A DNA stretch of 64,000 nucleotides. It comes from VRUE01 sp963807425 (GTDB lineage: Bacteria; Actinomycetota; Thermoleophilia; Solirubrobacterales; 70-9). Position numbers and translations under genes: made by a program. The notes under the pieces were generated by a model. It made no database searches, was not told the origin of the DNA, and was given only the letters and a program-made list of their open reading frames with translations. The stretch covers positions 78,621-142,620 of the forward strand of contig CAWEBZ010000011.1 in assembly GCA_963807425.1 (NCBI GenBank). Reading direction: 5' to 3'. This document shows positions 22,976 to 32,127 of the stretch, one piece after another. Positions within the stretch are counted from its first letter, which is position 1; the number at the start of each line of letters is the position of its first letter.

Positions 22976-23482
22976 ATGCCCGCTCGGCTCGCGTACGTCG
23001 ATCCCAACCGCCCTCCTGGCTTGTTCAATCGCATCTATGCCGCGCTAGCCAACACCCGCTTGGGCAGGTTCCTCTCGATGAACGTCGTCTGGAAGGTCGA
23101 TCCGTATCTGATGCGGGCGACGCGGGGCCGCATCGGTCTGGGCCTGGTCATGCCCACGGCCCTGCTCGAAACCCGGGGCGCGAAGAGTGGCGCGGAACGG
23201 CGAAACGTGGTCATCTACTTCCACGACGGGGACCGGGTCACGATTGTCGCCTCGAAACTCGGCCTTGCAAAGCACCCGGCGTGGTTCCACAACCTCCAGG
23301 CCGAACCCAACGTCATCTTCGGCGGCATCCCGATGCGGGCGACGGTGGTCGCCGACGAAGCCGAGCGGCGCAGGCTCTGGGCGCTCGCCGACCGTGTCTT
23401 CGCGCCCTACGCGGCGTACCGCCGAGAGGCAGCGAAGGCGAATCGGACGATCCCGATCGTCCAGCTCAGCGCGCGCGACTAA
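22976..23482 (+). CDS. Deazaflavin (F420)-dependent nitroreductase-family protein
   Basis: The protein has 168 residues of the DDN type: a short N-terminal helix (GLFNRIYAALANTRLGRFL), then LLETRGAKSGAERRNVVIYFHDGDRVTIVASKLGLAKHPAWFHNLQAEP (read here in pieces) with the KSG-x-x-R and H-P-x-W-x-x-N-L motifs that bind the deazaflavin cofactor. F420-dependent oxidoreductases of this size are characteristic of actinobacteria. The physiological substrate is unknown. It lies 168 bp after the membrane protein gene, with no clear Shine-Dalgarno. Confidence 0.85.
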   Translation: MPARLAYVDPNRPPGLFNRIYAALANTRLGRFLSMNVVWKVDPYLMRATRGRIGLGLVMPTALLETRGAKSGAERRNVVIYFHDGDRVTIVASKLGLAKHPAWFHNLQAEPNVIFGGIPMRATVVADEAERRRLWALADRVFAPYAAYRREAAKANRTIPIVQLSARD

Positions 23483-23540
23483 GACGCGCATTCATTGAGC
23501 TTGGCGAGTCGAGCGGATACAGTCATGCCAGCTTGCCGAG

Positions 23541-23921
23541 ATGAAGAGCTGGGACTTGAAATCGATCGAGGTCGAGCCGCACGAGCCGCGGATCCTCTCC
23601 ACGGCTGACGACGCGCGGACGATCCTGCTGAGCCTCCGGGCAGGCGAGGAGCTGCAGGAGCACGAGGTCCACGAGCACGCCCGCATCATCGTCATCGACG
23701 GCGAGGTCGAGGTGACCACCCCCGACGGTGGGAGGGTGTCTGCCGGTAGCGGCCACCTGCTCGAGTTCGATCCCGGCGAGCGTCGCACCGTCGCCGCCAG
23801 CTCTGACGCCCGACTGTTGCTGGTCCTCTCTCCTTGGCCGGGAGACGGCCATCCAGGTGCGATGTCTCTCGAGGAGAAGTCCGAGGCACGCAGCCGCGCC
23901 GCCGAGCGCTCGCAGAGCTGA
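23541..23921 (+). CDS. Cupin-domain protein
   Basis: The protein has 126 residues. A single cupin barrel is visible: LQEHEVHEHARIIVIDGEVEV (motif 1, with E/H metal ligands), then GSGHLLEFDPGERRTVAASSDARLLLVLSPW (motif 2 region). The end is charged. No enzymatic assignment is possible. The ATG follows a short gap after the F420-type gene, and the Nudix gene starts 9 bp downstream, so the three may be co-transcribed. Confidence 0.78.
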   Translation: MKSWDLKSIEVEPHEPRILSTADDARTILLSLRAGEELQEHEVHEHARIIVIDGEVEVTTPDGGRVSAGSGHLLEFDPGERRTVAASSDARLLLVLSPWPGDGHPGAMSLEEKSEARSRAAERSQS

Positions 23922-23930
23922 CCCGGCACC

Positions 23931-24410
23931 GTGGCCGCCAGCCAGAGTGCCGGCATCCTTCTCTTCCGCAACGCCGGCGAGGAGCTCGAGGTTCTGCTCG
24001 TTCATCCAGGCGGTCCGTTCTGGGCGAAGAAGGACGCCGGAGCGTGGTCGGTCCCGAAGGGGGAATGCGAGGAGGGGGAGGACCTGCGCGACTGCGCGCT
24101 GCGCGAGCTGGGGGAGGAGCTGGGCGCTCAGTTCGTCCTTTCGCCCGAGGCGCTGATCGAGCTGGGAACGGTTCGCCAGAAGAGTGGCAAGGTCGTCCAC
24201 TGCTGGGCGGCGGAGGCCGACTTCGACCCGGCGACCCTGGAGAGCAACACCTTCACGATGGAGTGGCCGCCCCGCTCCGGAACCCAGCAGGAGTTCCCTG
24301 AGGTCGATCGGGCCGAGTGGTTTGGGCTGGAGGAGGGGAGAGAGAAGATCCTCGCTGCCCAGGGCGCCTTTCTCGATCGCCTGCGGGACCGCCTCGCATC
24401 GGTCCGGTAG
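23931..24410 (+). CDS. Nudix hydrolase
   Basis: The 159-residue protein starts at a GTG. The complete Nudix box GECEEGEDLRDCALRELG, continuing EELGA, fits G-x5-E-x7-REUxEExGU (about residues 44-66). SAGILLFRNAGEELEVLLVHPGGPFW and AGAWSVPKG precede it. This is the arrangement of the small NUDIX proteins that hydrolyse nucleoside diphosphate derivatives. The substrate cannot be told. The C-terminal helix (REKILAAQGAFLDRL) is typical for a subfamily often annotated as NTP pyrophosphohydrolase. Confidence 0.85.
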   Translation: MAASQSAGILLFRNAGEELEVLLVHPGGPFWAKKDAGAWSVPKGECEEGEDLRDCALRELGEELGAQFVLSPEALIELGTVRQKSGKVVHCWAAEADFDPATLESNTFTMEWPPRSGTQQEFPEVDRAEWFGLEEGREKILAAQGAFLDRLRDRLASVR

Positions 24411-24438
24411 TCGAGCGGCGCAAACGTATACTCGACCA

Positions 24439-24837
24439 GTGGACGCTCCGGCTGAACCCGAGCTCTTGAACAAGGAGGGGTTTGCGGCGTTCGCCGGCCG
24501 CGCCGAAGAGGGCTCGCCGGTGGTGATGCTGAACCTGCTCTCCTTCAAGCCCGACGGCGGGCGTGAGCGTTACGAGGAGTACGGCGCCGCCGTCGCGCCG
24601 CTGCTCGAGAAGATCGGCGGCCGGATCTCCTTCCTCGGTGAGCCTGCCACGGCCCTGCTCGGTGAGGATTCCTGGGACATGGTCGCCCTGGTCGAATACC
24701 CGAGCCGCCAGGCTTTCCTCGAGATGATCGGCTCGCCCGAGTATCAGGCGGTCGGGCACCTGCGAACCGAGGCGCTGCTAAAGGGCGAGCTTCACCCGAT
24801 GGACCCGGCCGAGGGTCTGTCAGAGGGGGTGGAGTAG
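24439..24837 (+). CDS. DUF1330-family protein
   Basis: The protein has about 132 residues. The GTG at 24439 is preferred because the frame upstream is only the shadow of the Nudix gene. PVVMLNLLSFKPDGGRERYEEYGAAV, then LEKIGGRISFLGEP, then WDMVALVEYPSRQAFLEMIGSPEYQAV, show the ferredoxin-like DUF1330 fold. No catalytic function is established for the family. It is followed after 4 bp by the RDD gene. Confidence 0.8.
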   Translation: MDAPAEPELLNKEGFAAFAGRAEEGSPVVMLNLLSFKPDGGRERYEEYGAAVAPLLEKIGGRISFLGEPATALLGEDSWDMVALVEYPSRQAFLEMIGSPEYQAVGHLRTEALLKGELHPMDPAEGLSEGVE

Positions 24838-24841
24838 CGAG

Positions 24842-25867
24842 ATGGCATCCGATTCTTCCTCGCAGACCCCACCGTTGGGCGACGGTCCCTCCGGCAGGCC
24901 GCTGCCGCTCTCGGTTCGCCTGCTCGGCGCCGGCGTGCGCAGCGCGCGCTACGGTCGACCAAGGCGGCGGGCATCGACCGCGCCGTCGAGGCTGCCGCCG
25001 AGGAGGCGATGGTCGCCGCGGTCGAGAGCGAGGCGGTCGAACGGGCGCTGGCGCGAGTGCTGCAGGGCCCCGCGGTCGAGGAGGCGATGAACAGCGCCCT
25101 GGAGAGCGACGCGGTCAAGCGCGCCCTGATCGAGGCGCTCGACAGCGAGCTGGTCGACGAGGTCTGGCGGCGGCTGCTGGCCAGCGACGAGGCGCAGCGA
25201 CTGGTCGAGCGGATCGCCGAGGCGCCGGAGATCCGCGCCGCGATCAGCGCCCAGAGCGTCGGCCTGATCGAGGACATCGGCCACACGATCGGCAACGGCA
25301 CCCGGCGGCTCGATGGCGTCGTCGAGCGGATCGCCCGCCGGATCTTCTTCCGCAAGCGCCGTACCGAGCCGACCGATCGAGCCGGCGCGGTCACCCGCGG
25401 GCTCGCCTTCGCCCTCGACGTGCTGATCGTCAACCTCGCCTTCTCCGGCGTCGCGGCGATCGCCGCGCTGATCGCCTCCGCCTTCTCCGGCAACGGCAAC
25501 GGCGTCTCCGGCCTCGCGCTGGCTGTCGGCACGACCGCCTGGTTCGCGCTCGGCAGCCTCTACCTCGTCGCCTTCTGGTCGCTTGCCGCGCAGACGCCGG
25601 GCATGCGCTTCTTCGGCATCAGGCTCGGCGCCGAGAGGCGCGGGCTGCCGCTGCGAACGCTCGATCAAGCGGCTGATCGGCCTGGCCCTGGCGGCGATCC
25701 CCTTCGGCCTCGGCTTCCTCGGCATCCTCTTCGACGAGCGGCGCCGCGCCTGGGAGGACCGGCTCAGCCGGCGTCGACGTCGCTCTACGAGGAGCGACGA
25801 GCGGACGCCGGCGCCCTGGTCGACGCTCGATGCTCCGGCATCCGTTGCGTCGGGGCCGCCGCAACGA
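24842..25867 (+). pseudogene. RDD-family membrane protein, frame-disrupted
   Basis: The N-terminus (LGDGPSGRPLPLSVRLLGAG) is read in one frame. The main part is read in a second frame from about 24,955: an unusual repeat-rich helical stretch, ESEAVERALARVL, LESDAVKRALIEAL and similar units, then RDD-type membrane helices (ALDVLIVNLAFSGVAAIAAL, AWFALGSLYLVAFW, TPGMRFFGIRLG). The last helix (LIGLALAAIPFGLGFLGILF) is in a third frame after about 25,670, and the frame changes once more near 25,775. The stop is uncertain because of this. A terminator lies at 25,868. All segments keep good sequence, so one-base errors are likely. Confidence 0.65.
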
Positions 25868-25895
25868 CGAAGGCCCCGGGTACCCGGGGCCTTCG
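25868..25895. terminator. 12-bp perfect stem between convergent genes
   Basis: CGAAGGCCCCGG pairs with CCGGGGCCTTCG around a GTAC loop. It lies between the RDD gene on the plus strand and the membrane protein gene that ends at 25,929 on the minus strand. Confidence 0.8.
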
Positions 25896-25928
25896 GCCAC
25901 AGCAGTGTTGCGGGTCAGCTCGCCTAAG

Positions 25929-26309
25929 CTAGTCGAGCCCTTCGGGCCCCTCGGCCAGCTTGTAGATGATGATGATCGCGAGGGCGAAGATCGCCAGCGA
26001 CCAGAACGGGTAGGCCGGGATCGAGAGCAGCGCGCCGATCGCGTTGAGCGAGGCGATGAAGATCCCGAACCAGCGGCCGAATTCGCCGCCTGAGAAGAGC
26101 GAGAAGGCGGCGACCAGCTCGAGCACGCCGACGATCAGGAGGATCCAGCCCCAGGTGTTGAGGCCGCTGAGGATGTAGGTGGCGTTCTCGGTGAAGAACT
26201 TCGAGTCGCCGATCGCGGCGATGCCGTAGATGATGTTGAGGACGCCGGCAACCAGCAGCAGGACGCCGGCGAATACCCACCAGCCGCTGATCAAGCTCTC
26301 GTCGTTCAT
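25929..26309 (-). CDS. Small four-helix membrane protein (DUF7144-like)
   Basis: The 126-residue protein has four membrane helices: WWVFAGVLLLVAGVLNIIYGIAA, WGWILLIVGVLELVAAFSLF, WFGIFIASLNAIGALLSIPA and WSLAIFALAIIIIYKLA. The pattern GWWVFAGVLLLVAGVLNIIYG is one I recall from a family of actinobacterial membrane proteins listed as DUF7144. No function is known. The start is the ATG at 26309. Confidence 0.75.
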   Translation of the reverse strand: MNDESLISGWWVFAGVLLLVAGVLNIIYGIAAIGDSKFFTENATYILSGLNTWGWILLIVGVLELVAAFSLFSGGEFGRWFGIFIASLNAIGALLSIPAYPFWSLAIFALAIIIIYKLAEGPEGLD

Positions 26310-26445
26310 GCGTAACCCTTTCGTCCGCAGTGAGGGCAGGAATTGCCGTCAGCCCTATTCCAGGAACTTGGCGGTTTTCCTCTTCTAGAGCGAAATTTTT
26401 GCCGCTTCGTAGGAGCACTCGCAAGGGCTATGCCACGATCTGTAC

Positions 26446-27219
26446 ATGGTCCGATCGAAGGGTGGCTTGGCGCGGATCCTCCTCGCCACTTCCGTGGTGT
26501 TTCTGCTGGTCGTTCCAGCTGCGCAGGCTGCCGACTCCGGCGCCGTCGCAAGCAGCCTTCATGTCGCCGATTCGTCCGCCGCGGAAACGCGGACCAACGG
26601 CAGGATCTTCGGCTTCTATCCGGGCCGCGGCAAATACAGCTGCTCGGGCACGGCACTCGACACGCCGAGCCGCTCGGTCGTCCTCACCGCGGGGCATTGC
26701 CTGCTGGTGGACGGAGTTTGGGCTCGCAATGTCGTCTTCGTCCCCGCATTCGACCACGAGGCGCGCCCGTTCGGGACCTTCGCCGCTCGCAACCTGCGGG
26801 TGATGCCGCAATGGCGGAAGCTCGAAAACCCCGACTTCGACGTCGGCGCGATCGTCGTGAAGCCGAACCAGCTGGGCGCGCTTGCGGATGTTGTCGGTGG
26901 TCGCGCCTGGGTGACCGGGAAGTCTCGCTTTTCCTCGTTCCAGATCTTCGGCTACCCGGCGGGTGCTCTGCGGGGCGAAGAGCTGCGCAGCTGCACGACC
27001 AGGGGGCTGGGCAGCGACTTCCGCGCCAATGGCCTGCCGGGCCCGCCGACCCTGCCCGGCCGCTGCGACATGGCCGGCGGTGCCAGCGGCGGAGGTTGGA
27101 TCGTCGACGGCCAGTACCTCGCCGGCGTCACCAGCTACGGGTACCGGAGCAGCTTCGGCCGCATCTACTCGCCCTACTTCGGACCGGGGGTTGGCAACTT
27201 CCTCCGCGGCTTGCCGTAG
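26446..27219 (+). CDS. Secreted trypsin-like serine protease
   Basis: The protein has 257 residues. A signal peptide (LARILLATSVVFLLVVPAAQA, cleavage near residue 29) precedes a chymotrypsin-fold domain. The triad is visible as VVLTAGHC (His), NPDFDVGAIVV (Asp) and GGASGGGWIV (Ser). Cysteines before and after suggest disulfides. Proteins of this kind (V8/trypsin-like peptidase) are secreted by soil actinobacteria. The target is unknown. No propeptide motif is obvious. The gene stands alone. Confidence 0.85.
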   Translation: MVRSKGGLARILLATSVVFLLVVPAAQAADSGAVASSLHVADSSAAETRTNGRIFGFYPGRGKYSCSGTALDTPSRSVVLTAGHCLLVDGVWARNVVFVPAFDHEARPFGTFAARNLRVMPQWRKLENPDFDVGAIVVKPNQLGALADVVGGRAWVTGKSRFSSFQIFGYPAGALRGEELRSCTTRGLGSDFRANGLPGPPTLPGRCDMAGGASGGGWIVDGQYLAGVTSYGYRSSFGRIYSPYFGPGVGNFLRGLP

Positions 27220-27240
27220 CGAGACTTACTGTCCTGCCGG

Positions 27241-27477
27241 TCAGTGCCCGCGAGGCTGAAAGCGGCTGGGGCGGGGGAGGGGCTCGCCGAGGATCAGCCG
27301 GGCCCGGTAGTAGAGGGCTTCGAAAGCCTGCGTGTCCAGCTCGCCCGTGCCGCTCTGCTCGCGCCCGGGCTGGGTGCTGCCGCCTTCGATCGGCCCCCCT
27401 GTGGAGGGTCTTTGACGGACGACGCCGTTCAGCCTGCCGCGCGAGATGAATTTCGTGGTGGGGGGAGGGGCGCTCAC
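27241..27477 (-). CDS. Small basic protein of unknown function
   Basis: The protein has 78 residues. The GTG at 27477 follows AAAGGAGAGCAG, a good Shine-Dalgarno spacing. The in-frame ATG 12 bp upstream would place the ribosome site inside the gene. It is Pro/Arg/Gly-rich at the N-terminus (SAPPPTTKFISRGRLNGVVRQ), with a helix DTQAFEALYYRARLILGEP near the end. No family is recognised. It is convergent with the protease gene. Confidence 0.45.
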   Translation of the reverse strand: MSAPPPTTKFISRGRLNGVVRQRPSTGGPIEGGSTQPGREQSGTGELDTQAFEALYYRARLILGEPLPRPSRFQPRGH

Positions 27478-27611
27478 CTGCTCTCCTTTCATAGTTTGTT
27501 GAGTATCTAAATCAAGAATAACAGATGCTCTGGAGCCTGCGGGGCCGGAGCCTGTCCGTGCCACTAGCGGATCTCGTTTGAGCGACGCCGAGGAGGGGGA
27601 GTGGTGACGCA

Positions 27612-29255
27612 ATGCCGGATCTACTGCTGGGCCCACTGCTTCGTTATGTCTCGGATACCGAGGCGACGGTTTGGGTCGAGGCGAGCGAGGCCTGCGAGGT
27701 CGAGATCCTCGGGCATCGCGAGCCGACGTTTCGGGTCGAGGGGCACCACTACGCGCTGGTCCGGGTCGAAGGCCTCGAGCCCGGCGGCTTCTACGAGTAC
27801 GGCGTCGCTCTCGACGGCGAGCAGTGCTGGCCTCTACCCGATGCCGACCTGCCGCCCAGCGCGATCCGCACCTTCGACCGCGACAAGCCCCTGGACATCT
27901 GCTTCGGCTCCTGCCGGGTTGCCCTTCCGCACGAGGAGCCCTACATCCTCAGCAAAGACCGCCACGAAGATGGGCACGAGCTCGATGCGCTGCGGGTCCT
28001 CGCCAGGCAGATGAGCCGCGGGGACCGCGACGAATGGCCGGAGTTGCTCTTCCTGCTCGGCGACCAGGTCTACGTCGACGAGGCGTCGCCGGCAGCGCGC
28101 GAGCGGATTCGCAAGCGCCGCGGCACTAGCGAGCCGCCGGGTGAGGAGGTGATGGACTTCGAGGAGTACACCTGGCTCTACCGCGAGGCCTGGGAAGACC
28201 CGCTGATCCGCTGGCTCTTCTCGACGGTCTCCTCATCGATGGTCTGGGACGACCACGACATGAATGACGACTGGAACATCTCCCGGTCCTGGGTGCGGGA
28301 CATGCAGGCCAAGCCGTGGTGGCACGCCCGTGCGGTCGGCGGGATCGCGAGCTACTGGATCTACCAGCACCTCGGCAACCTCTCGCCGCGGGAGTTGGAC
28401 GACAACGACCTCTACCGCCGGATACGGGGGAACCAGCACGCGACTGAGGAGCTGCGCGAGTGGGCCGCGGGGATCCAGTCGACCGAGTCAGGGACCCGCT
28501 GGAGCTTCTGCCGGGACTTTGGCGACGTTAGGGCGATCTTCATGGACTCGCGGGCGGGACGGGTGCTGGAGGAGGACCGGCGCTCGATCTTCGACGACGA
28601 GGAGTGGGACTGGATCGTCGACCACGCCAGCGGCGATTTCGATCACCTGCTGATCTCGACCACGGTGCCATTTCTGCTCTCGCCGGCGTTCCACCACGTC
28701 GAGGCCTGGAACGAGCGCCTCGCCGACGGCGCCTGGGGCTCACTCGTCGCCCGCGGCAGCGAGAAGCTGCGCCGGGCGCTCGACTTCGACCACTGGGCGG
28801 CGTTCCAGTTCTCCTTCGACCGCCTTGCAAGACTGCTCGAGGAGGTCGCCTCGGGTCGTCACGGCAACCCTCCGGCTTCGATCGTCGTCCTCTCCGGCGA
28901 CGTCCACCACGCGTATCTCTGCGAGGTGGCCTTCCCCCGCGGCTCCGGTGTCAGCAGCCCCGTGTTTCAGGCCGTCTGCTCTCCCTACCGCAACCCGCTC
29001 GACGAGCGCGAGCGGAAAGTGGTGCGGGCCGGCTTCTCGCGTCCCGCCCACGGGTTGGCGCGCGCCCTGGGGCGGCTTGCGGGCGCGCCCGATCCTGGTA
29101 TTCGCTGGCGCCTGCTGGAGGGGCCGTACTTCGACAACCAGGTCGGCACCCTGCGGCTCGACGGGCGCAGCGCTTCGATGCGGCTCGACAAGACGACTCG
29201 CGACGAGGAGGACCAGAGGAAGCTGGATAAGAGCTTCGAGCGGCGCTTGGTCTAA
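27612..29255 (+). CDS. PhoD-like alkaline phosphatase/phosphodiesterase
   Basis: The protein has 547 residues. An N-terminal Fn3-like region (LLRYVSDTEATVWVEASEACEVEIL) precedes the metallophosphatase core: DICFGSCR, LFLLGDQVYVDE (metal Asp/Gln), SMVWDDHDMNDDW (Asp-Asp-His), IFMDSR and VVLSGDVHHAYL (His ligands). This is the PhoD family, Ca/Fe-dependent. No signal peptide or Tat motif is visible, so this copy may be cytoplasmic. Many actinobacteria have such intracellular PhoD-like proteins. The length is normal. Confidence 0.87.
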   Translation: MPDLLLGPLLRYVSDTEATVWVEASEACEVEILGHREPTFRVEGHHYALVRVEGLEPGGFYEYGVALDGEQCWPLPDADLPPSAIRTFDRDKPLDICFGSCRVALPHEEPYILSKDRHEDGHELDALRVLARQMSRGDRDEWPELLFLLGDQVYVDEASPAARERIRKRRGTSEPPGEEVMDFEEYTWLYREAWEDPLIRWLFSTVSSSMVWDDHDMNDDWNISRSWVRDMQAKPWWHARAVGGIASYWIYQHLGNLSPRELDDNDLYRRIRGNQHATEELREWAAGIQSTESGTRWSFCRDFGDVRAIFMDSRAGRVLEEDRRSIFDDEEWDWIVDHASGDFDHLLISTTVPFLLSPAFHHVEAWNERLADGAWGSLVARGSEKLRRALDFDHWAAFQFSFDRLARLLEEVASGRHGNPPASIVVLSGDVHHAYLCEVAFPRGSGVSSPVFQAVCSPYRNPLDERERKVVRAGFSRPAHGLARALGRLAGAPDPGIRWRLLEGPYFDNQVGTLRLDGRSASMRLDKTTRDEEDQRKLDKSFERRLV

Positions 29256-29315
29256 TGAACGTGGCGATGTGGGACGGGGCGCCACCCGGCAAAGCGCGCC
29301 CCGTCCCTCGCCCCT

Positions 29316-30353
29316 TCAGGCGGCTGCAGTTACTTCTGCGTCATCGTCACCCTGCTCGCCATGGGGAGTCGAGGCCCCGTGGCCGTCGGATGACGAATCA
29401 CCGCTGAAGCTCTTTGTCTGGCCGGGCCGCAGGTAGACGATCTGGCCCTCACGCAGTTCCAGCTTCTGGAGCTCTGCCCGGGTCAGCTGAGCCCAGACCT
29501 CGGTGCCGTCGCCGAGCGTGAACTCGACCCGGATCTCGAAGCCGAGCGCGACGATGCGTTTGACCAGCGCCTCCTCCGTGCGCTCGTCCGGGTCCAGCAC
29601 GACGTCCATGTCGTGGGGGCGGACGAAGTGCTCACCGAGCCGGTTGACCTCGCCGACGAAGCTCATCACGAACTCGTTGGCGGGGTGGTCGTAGAGATCG
29701 TCGGCCGAGCCGGACTGCTCGACGCGGCCCTGGTTCATCACGACCAGCTGCTCGGCGACGTCCATCGCCTCCTCCTGGTCGTGGGTGACGAAGATCGTGG
29801 TCACGTGCATCTCGTCGTGGAGGCGGCGCAGCCAGGTGCGCAGGTCCTTGCGGACCTTGGCGTCGAGCGCTCCGAAGGGCTCGTCGAGCAGTAGCACCTG
29901 CGGTTCGACCGCGAGCGCTCGGGCCAGCGCCATGCGCTGGCGCTGGCCGCCGGAGAGCTGGTCGGGATAGCGCTCGGCGAGCCCGTCGAGTTGGACCAGA
30001 CGCAGCAGCTCGTGCACGCGGTCGCTGATCTGGGGCTTCGACCACTTGCGGATCTTCAGCCCGAAGGCGACGTTCCCGAACACGGTCATGTGCTTGAAGG
30101 CGGCGTAGTGCTGGAAGACGAAGCCGACCTCCCGCTTCTGGGCGGGCTTGGTCGTCGCGTCCTGGCCATTGATCACCACCTGGCCGGAGTCGAGATCCTC
30201 CAACCCCGCGATCGCCCGCAGCAGCGTCGACTTGCCGCTGCCGCTCGGCCCGAGCAGCGCCGTCAGCGAGCCGTCGGGGACGTCGATCGAGACGTCGTTA
30301 AGAGCCTGAAAGTCACCGAAGCGCTTAAACGCTCCCTCGACAGCGATTCCCAT
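29316..30353 (-). CDS. cysA: Sulfate/thiosulfate ABC transporter ATP-binding protein
   Basis: The protein has 345 residues. Walker A is GPSGSGKST, the Q loop is FVFQHYAAFKHMTVFGNV, the signature is LSGGQRQRMALARAL, Walker B is VLLLDEPFGALD and the H loop is VTHDQEEAMD. A TOBE-like C-terminal part (FVRPHDMDVVL, VYLRPG) is followed by a Ser/Gly-rich tail. It energises uptake of sulfate through the two permeases encoded upstream. Its ATG shares one base with the stop of cysW. Confidence 0.92.
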   Translation of the reverse strand: MGIAVEGAFKRFGDFQALNDVSIDVPDGSLTALLGPSGSGKSTLLRAIAGLEDLDSGQVVINGQDATTKPAQKREVGFVFQHYAAFKHMTVFGNVAFGLKIRKWSKPQISDRVHELLRLVQLDGLAERYPDQLSGGQRQRMALARALAVEPQVLLLDEPFGALDAKVRKDLRTWLRRLHDEMHVTTIFVTHDQEEAMDVAEQLVVMNQGRVEQSGSADDLYDHPANEFVMSFVGEVNRLGEHFVRPHDMDVVLDPDERTEEALVKRIVALGFEIRVEFTLGDGTEVWAQLTRAELQKLELREGQIVYLRPGQTKSFSGDSSSDGHGASTPHGEQGDDDAEVTAAA

Positions 30354-31225
30354 CAGGAACCCTCCTTCGTGTTAGTAGGTGTTGAGACCGCCAGCTCGGC
30401 GGCGGGCAGAGAGCCACCGGGGCTCGCCTTCGCCTTGCGGCCGCCGATGCTCATCAGCAGCAGCGTGGTGAGGGCAAGCAGGGCGAGGACGATCGCGCCG
30501 GCGTAGGCAGCCTCCTCCTGGAACTGCTCGAAGGCCTTGGCGACGAAGAGCGGCATGGTTTCCGTCTCGCCCGAGATCGAGCCGGAGACGATCGTCACCG
30601 CGCCGAACTCGCCCAACACCCGCGCCGTCGTCAGGACGACGCCGTAGGCAACGCCCCAGCGGATTGCCGGCAGGGTGATGCGCCAGAAGGTCTGCCACCC
30701 GTTGGCGCCGAGCGTCGAGGCCGCCTGCTCCTGCTCGGTGCCGATCTCCTGCAGCACCGGCACCGTCTCACGCACCACGAACGGCAGCGAGACGAAGATG
30801 CTGGCGAGCACCATTCCCGGCCAAGAGAAGAGCACCTCGATGCCCCATTCGGCCATCGTGGGCCCGAACCAGCCGCTGTTGCCATAGAGCAGGTAGAGCG
30901 AGAGGCCGACGACGATCGGGGAGACCGCGAAGGGGAGATTGATGATCCCGTCGACGATCGAGTTGCCCCACCAGCGACGGCGAACCAGCAGCAGCGCACA
31001 GCCGACGCCGAAGATCGTGTTGAGCGGAACCGCGACGGCGACCATCAACAGGGTGAGCTGGATTGCGTGAAGCGCCTCCGGCGAGGTCATCGCTTCAACC
31101 GGCGGTCCGAGGCCGTGCTCGAAGGTCTTGTAGAAGATCATCCCGACCGGGGCGAGCAGCAGCAGGCCGAGGTAGCCGAAGGCGAGGCTACGCAGGCCCC
31201 ATTTGGCAGGCGCAGTGGGGGTCAT
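30353..31225 (-). CDS. cysW: Sulfate ABC transporter permease CysW
   Basis: The protein has 290 residues. Six membrane segments are visible (FGYLGLLLLAPVGMIFYKTF at the start, ALTTLLLMSIGG at the end). The cytoplasmic EAA-like loop is EQAASTLGANGWQTFWRITLPAI, which couples to CysA. ARVLGEFGAVTIVSGSISGETETM is the typical CysW signature. It overlaps the stop of cysT by 4 nt. Confidence 0.9.
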   Translation of the reverse strand: MTPTAPAKWGLRSLAFGYLGLLLLAPVGMIFYKTFEHGLGPPVEAMTSPEALHAIQLTLLMVAVAVPLNTIFGVGCALLLVRRRWWGNSIVDGIINLPFAVSPIVVGLSLYLLYGNSGWFGPTMAEWGIEVLFSWPGMVLASIFVSLPFVVRETVPVLQEIGTEQEQAASTLGANGWQTFWRITLPAIRWGVAYGVVLTTARVLGEFGAVTIVSGSISGETETMPLFVAKAFEQFQEEAAYAGAIVLALLALTTLLLMSIGGRKAKASPGGSLPAAELAVSTPTNTKEGS

Positions 31226-32127
31226 GTTCCACCCCCGACCTGAGAGCGACCGATGACACGGCTGACGGTGCGAGTCAGGATGCCCTTCTCGCCCCGTGGG
31301 CCGGAACGGGCGAACAGGCTCACCAGCACCAGCATCAGCACCGAGAGCGCCAGCAGTACCACCGAGACAGCGGACGCACCGGCGGTGTTGCCCGACTCGA
31401 TCTGGCTACGGATGAAGACCGAGGAGACCTCGGTCTTGAAGGGGATATTGCTCGTGATCAGGATCAGCGAGCCGTACTCGCCGAGCGCTCGCGCGAAGGC
31501 GAGCATGACGCCGGCGATGATCCCCGGCATCAGGTTGGGGAAGATTATGCGGCGGAAGGTGGTGAAGCCGCCGGCACCGAGCGAGGTCGATGCCTCCTCC
31601 ATCTCGCGGTCCATCTCCATCAGCAGCGGCTGCACCGAGCGGACGACGAAGGGCAGGGTGATGAAGCACAGCGCTACCACGATCGCCGTTCTCGTTCCGG
31701 CGACGTCGAGGCCGATCGGGCTTTTCGAGCCGTAAAGAGTGAGCAGGGTGAGACCGGCGACGATTGTCGGCAGCGCGAAGGGGAGGTCGATCAGCGCATT
31801 GACCGCTCCCTTGCCGCGGAACTCGTCGCGGACCAGGACCCAGGCGATCACCGTGCCGAAGAAGGCGTTGATCGCGACCACGATCAGCGAGCAGATCACG
31901 GTCAGCTTCAGCGCCGCCATCGCCTGGTCGCCGGTGACCGCTCTCCAGAAGGCGTCGAGGCCGCTGGAGAGCGACTCGTCCACCACCGCCGCCAACGGCA
32001 GCATCACCATCAGCGACAGGTAGAGGACGACCATGCCCCGGCCGAGGCCGGCGCCGAGCCCGGGCAGGCGGATGCCTGCCCGGGGTGCTGCAGATACAGG
32101 GGGTGCGCTTGCCGGGTGAGCGCTCAT
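31222..32127 (-). CDS. cysT: Sulfate ABC transporter permease CysT
   Basis: The protein has 301 residues. LGRGMVVLYLSLMVMLPLAAVV is the first membrane helix. VINAFFGTVIAWVLVRDEFRGK, the EAA loop EEASTSLGAGGFTTFRRIIFPN, and ARALGEYGSLILITSNIPFKTE are typical of CysT/CysU. It is predicted to pair with CysW in the membrane. The ATG overlaps the stop of the binding-protein gene by one base. Confidence 0.9.
   Translation of the reverse strand: MSAHPASAPPVSAAPRAGIRLPGLGAGLGRGMVVLYLSLMVMLPLAAVVDESLSSGLDAFWRAVTGDQAMAALKLTVICSLIVVAINAFFGTVIAWVLVRDEFRGKGAVNALIDLPFALPTIVAGLTLLTLYGSKSPIGLDVAGTRTAIVVALCFITLPFVVRSVQPLLMEMDREMEEASTSLGAGGFTTFRRIIFPNLMPGIIAGVMLAFARALGEYGSLILITSNIPFKTEVSSVFIRSQIESGNTAGASAVSVVLLALSVLMLVLVSLFARSGPRGEKGILTRTVSRVIGRSQVGGGT

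Noticed and set aside
23523..24548. 341-codon minus-strand frame over the cupin and Nudix genes
   Set aside because: Shadow of three supported plus-strand genes.
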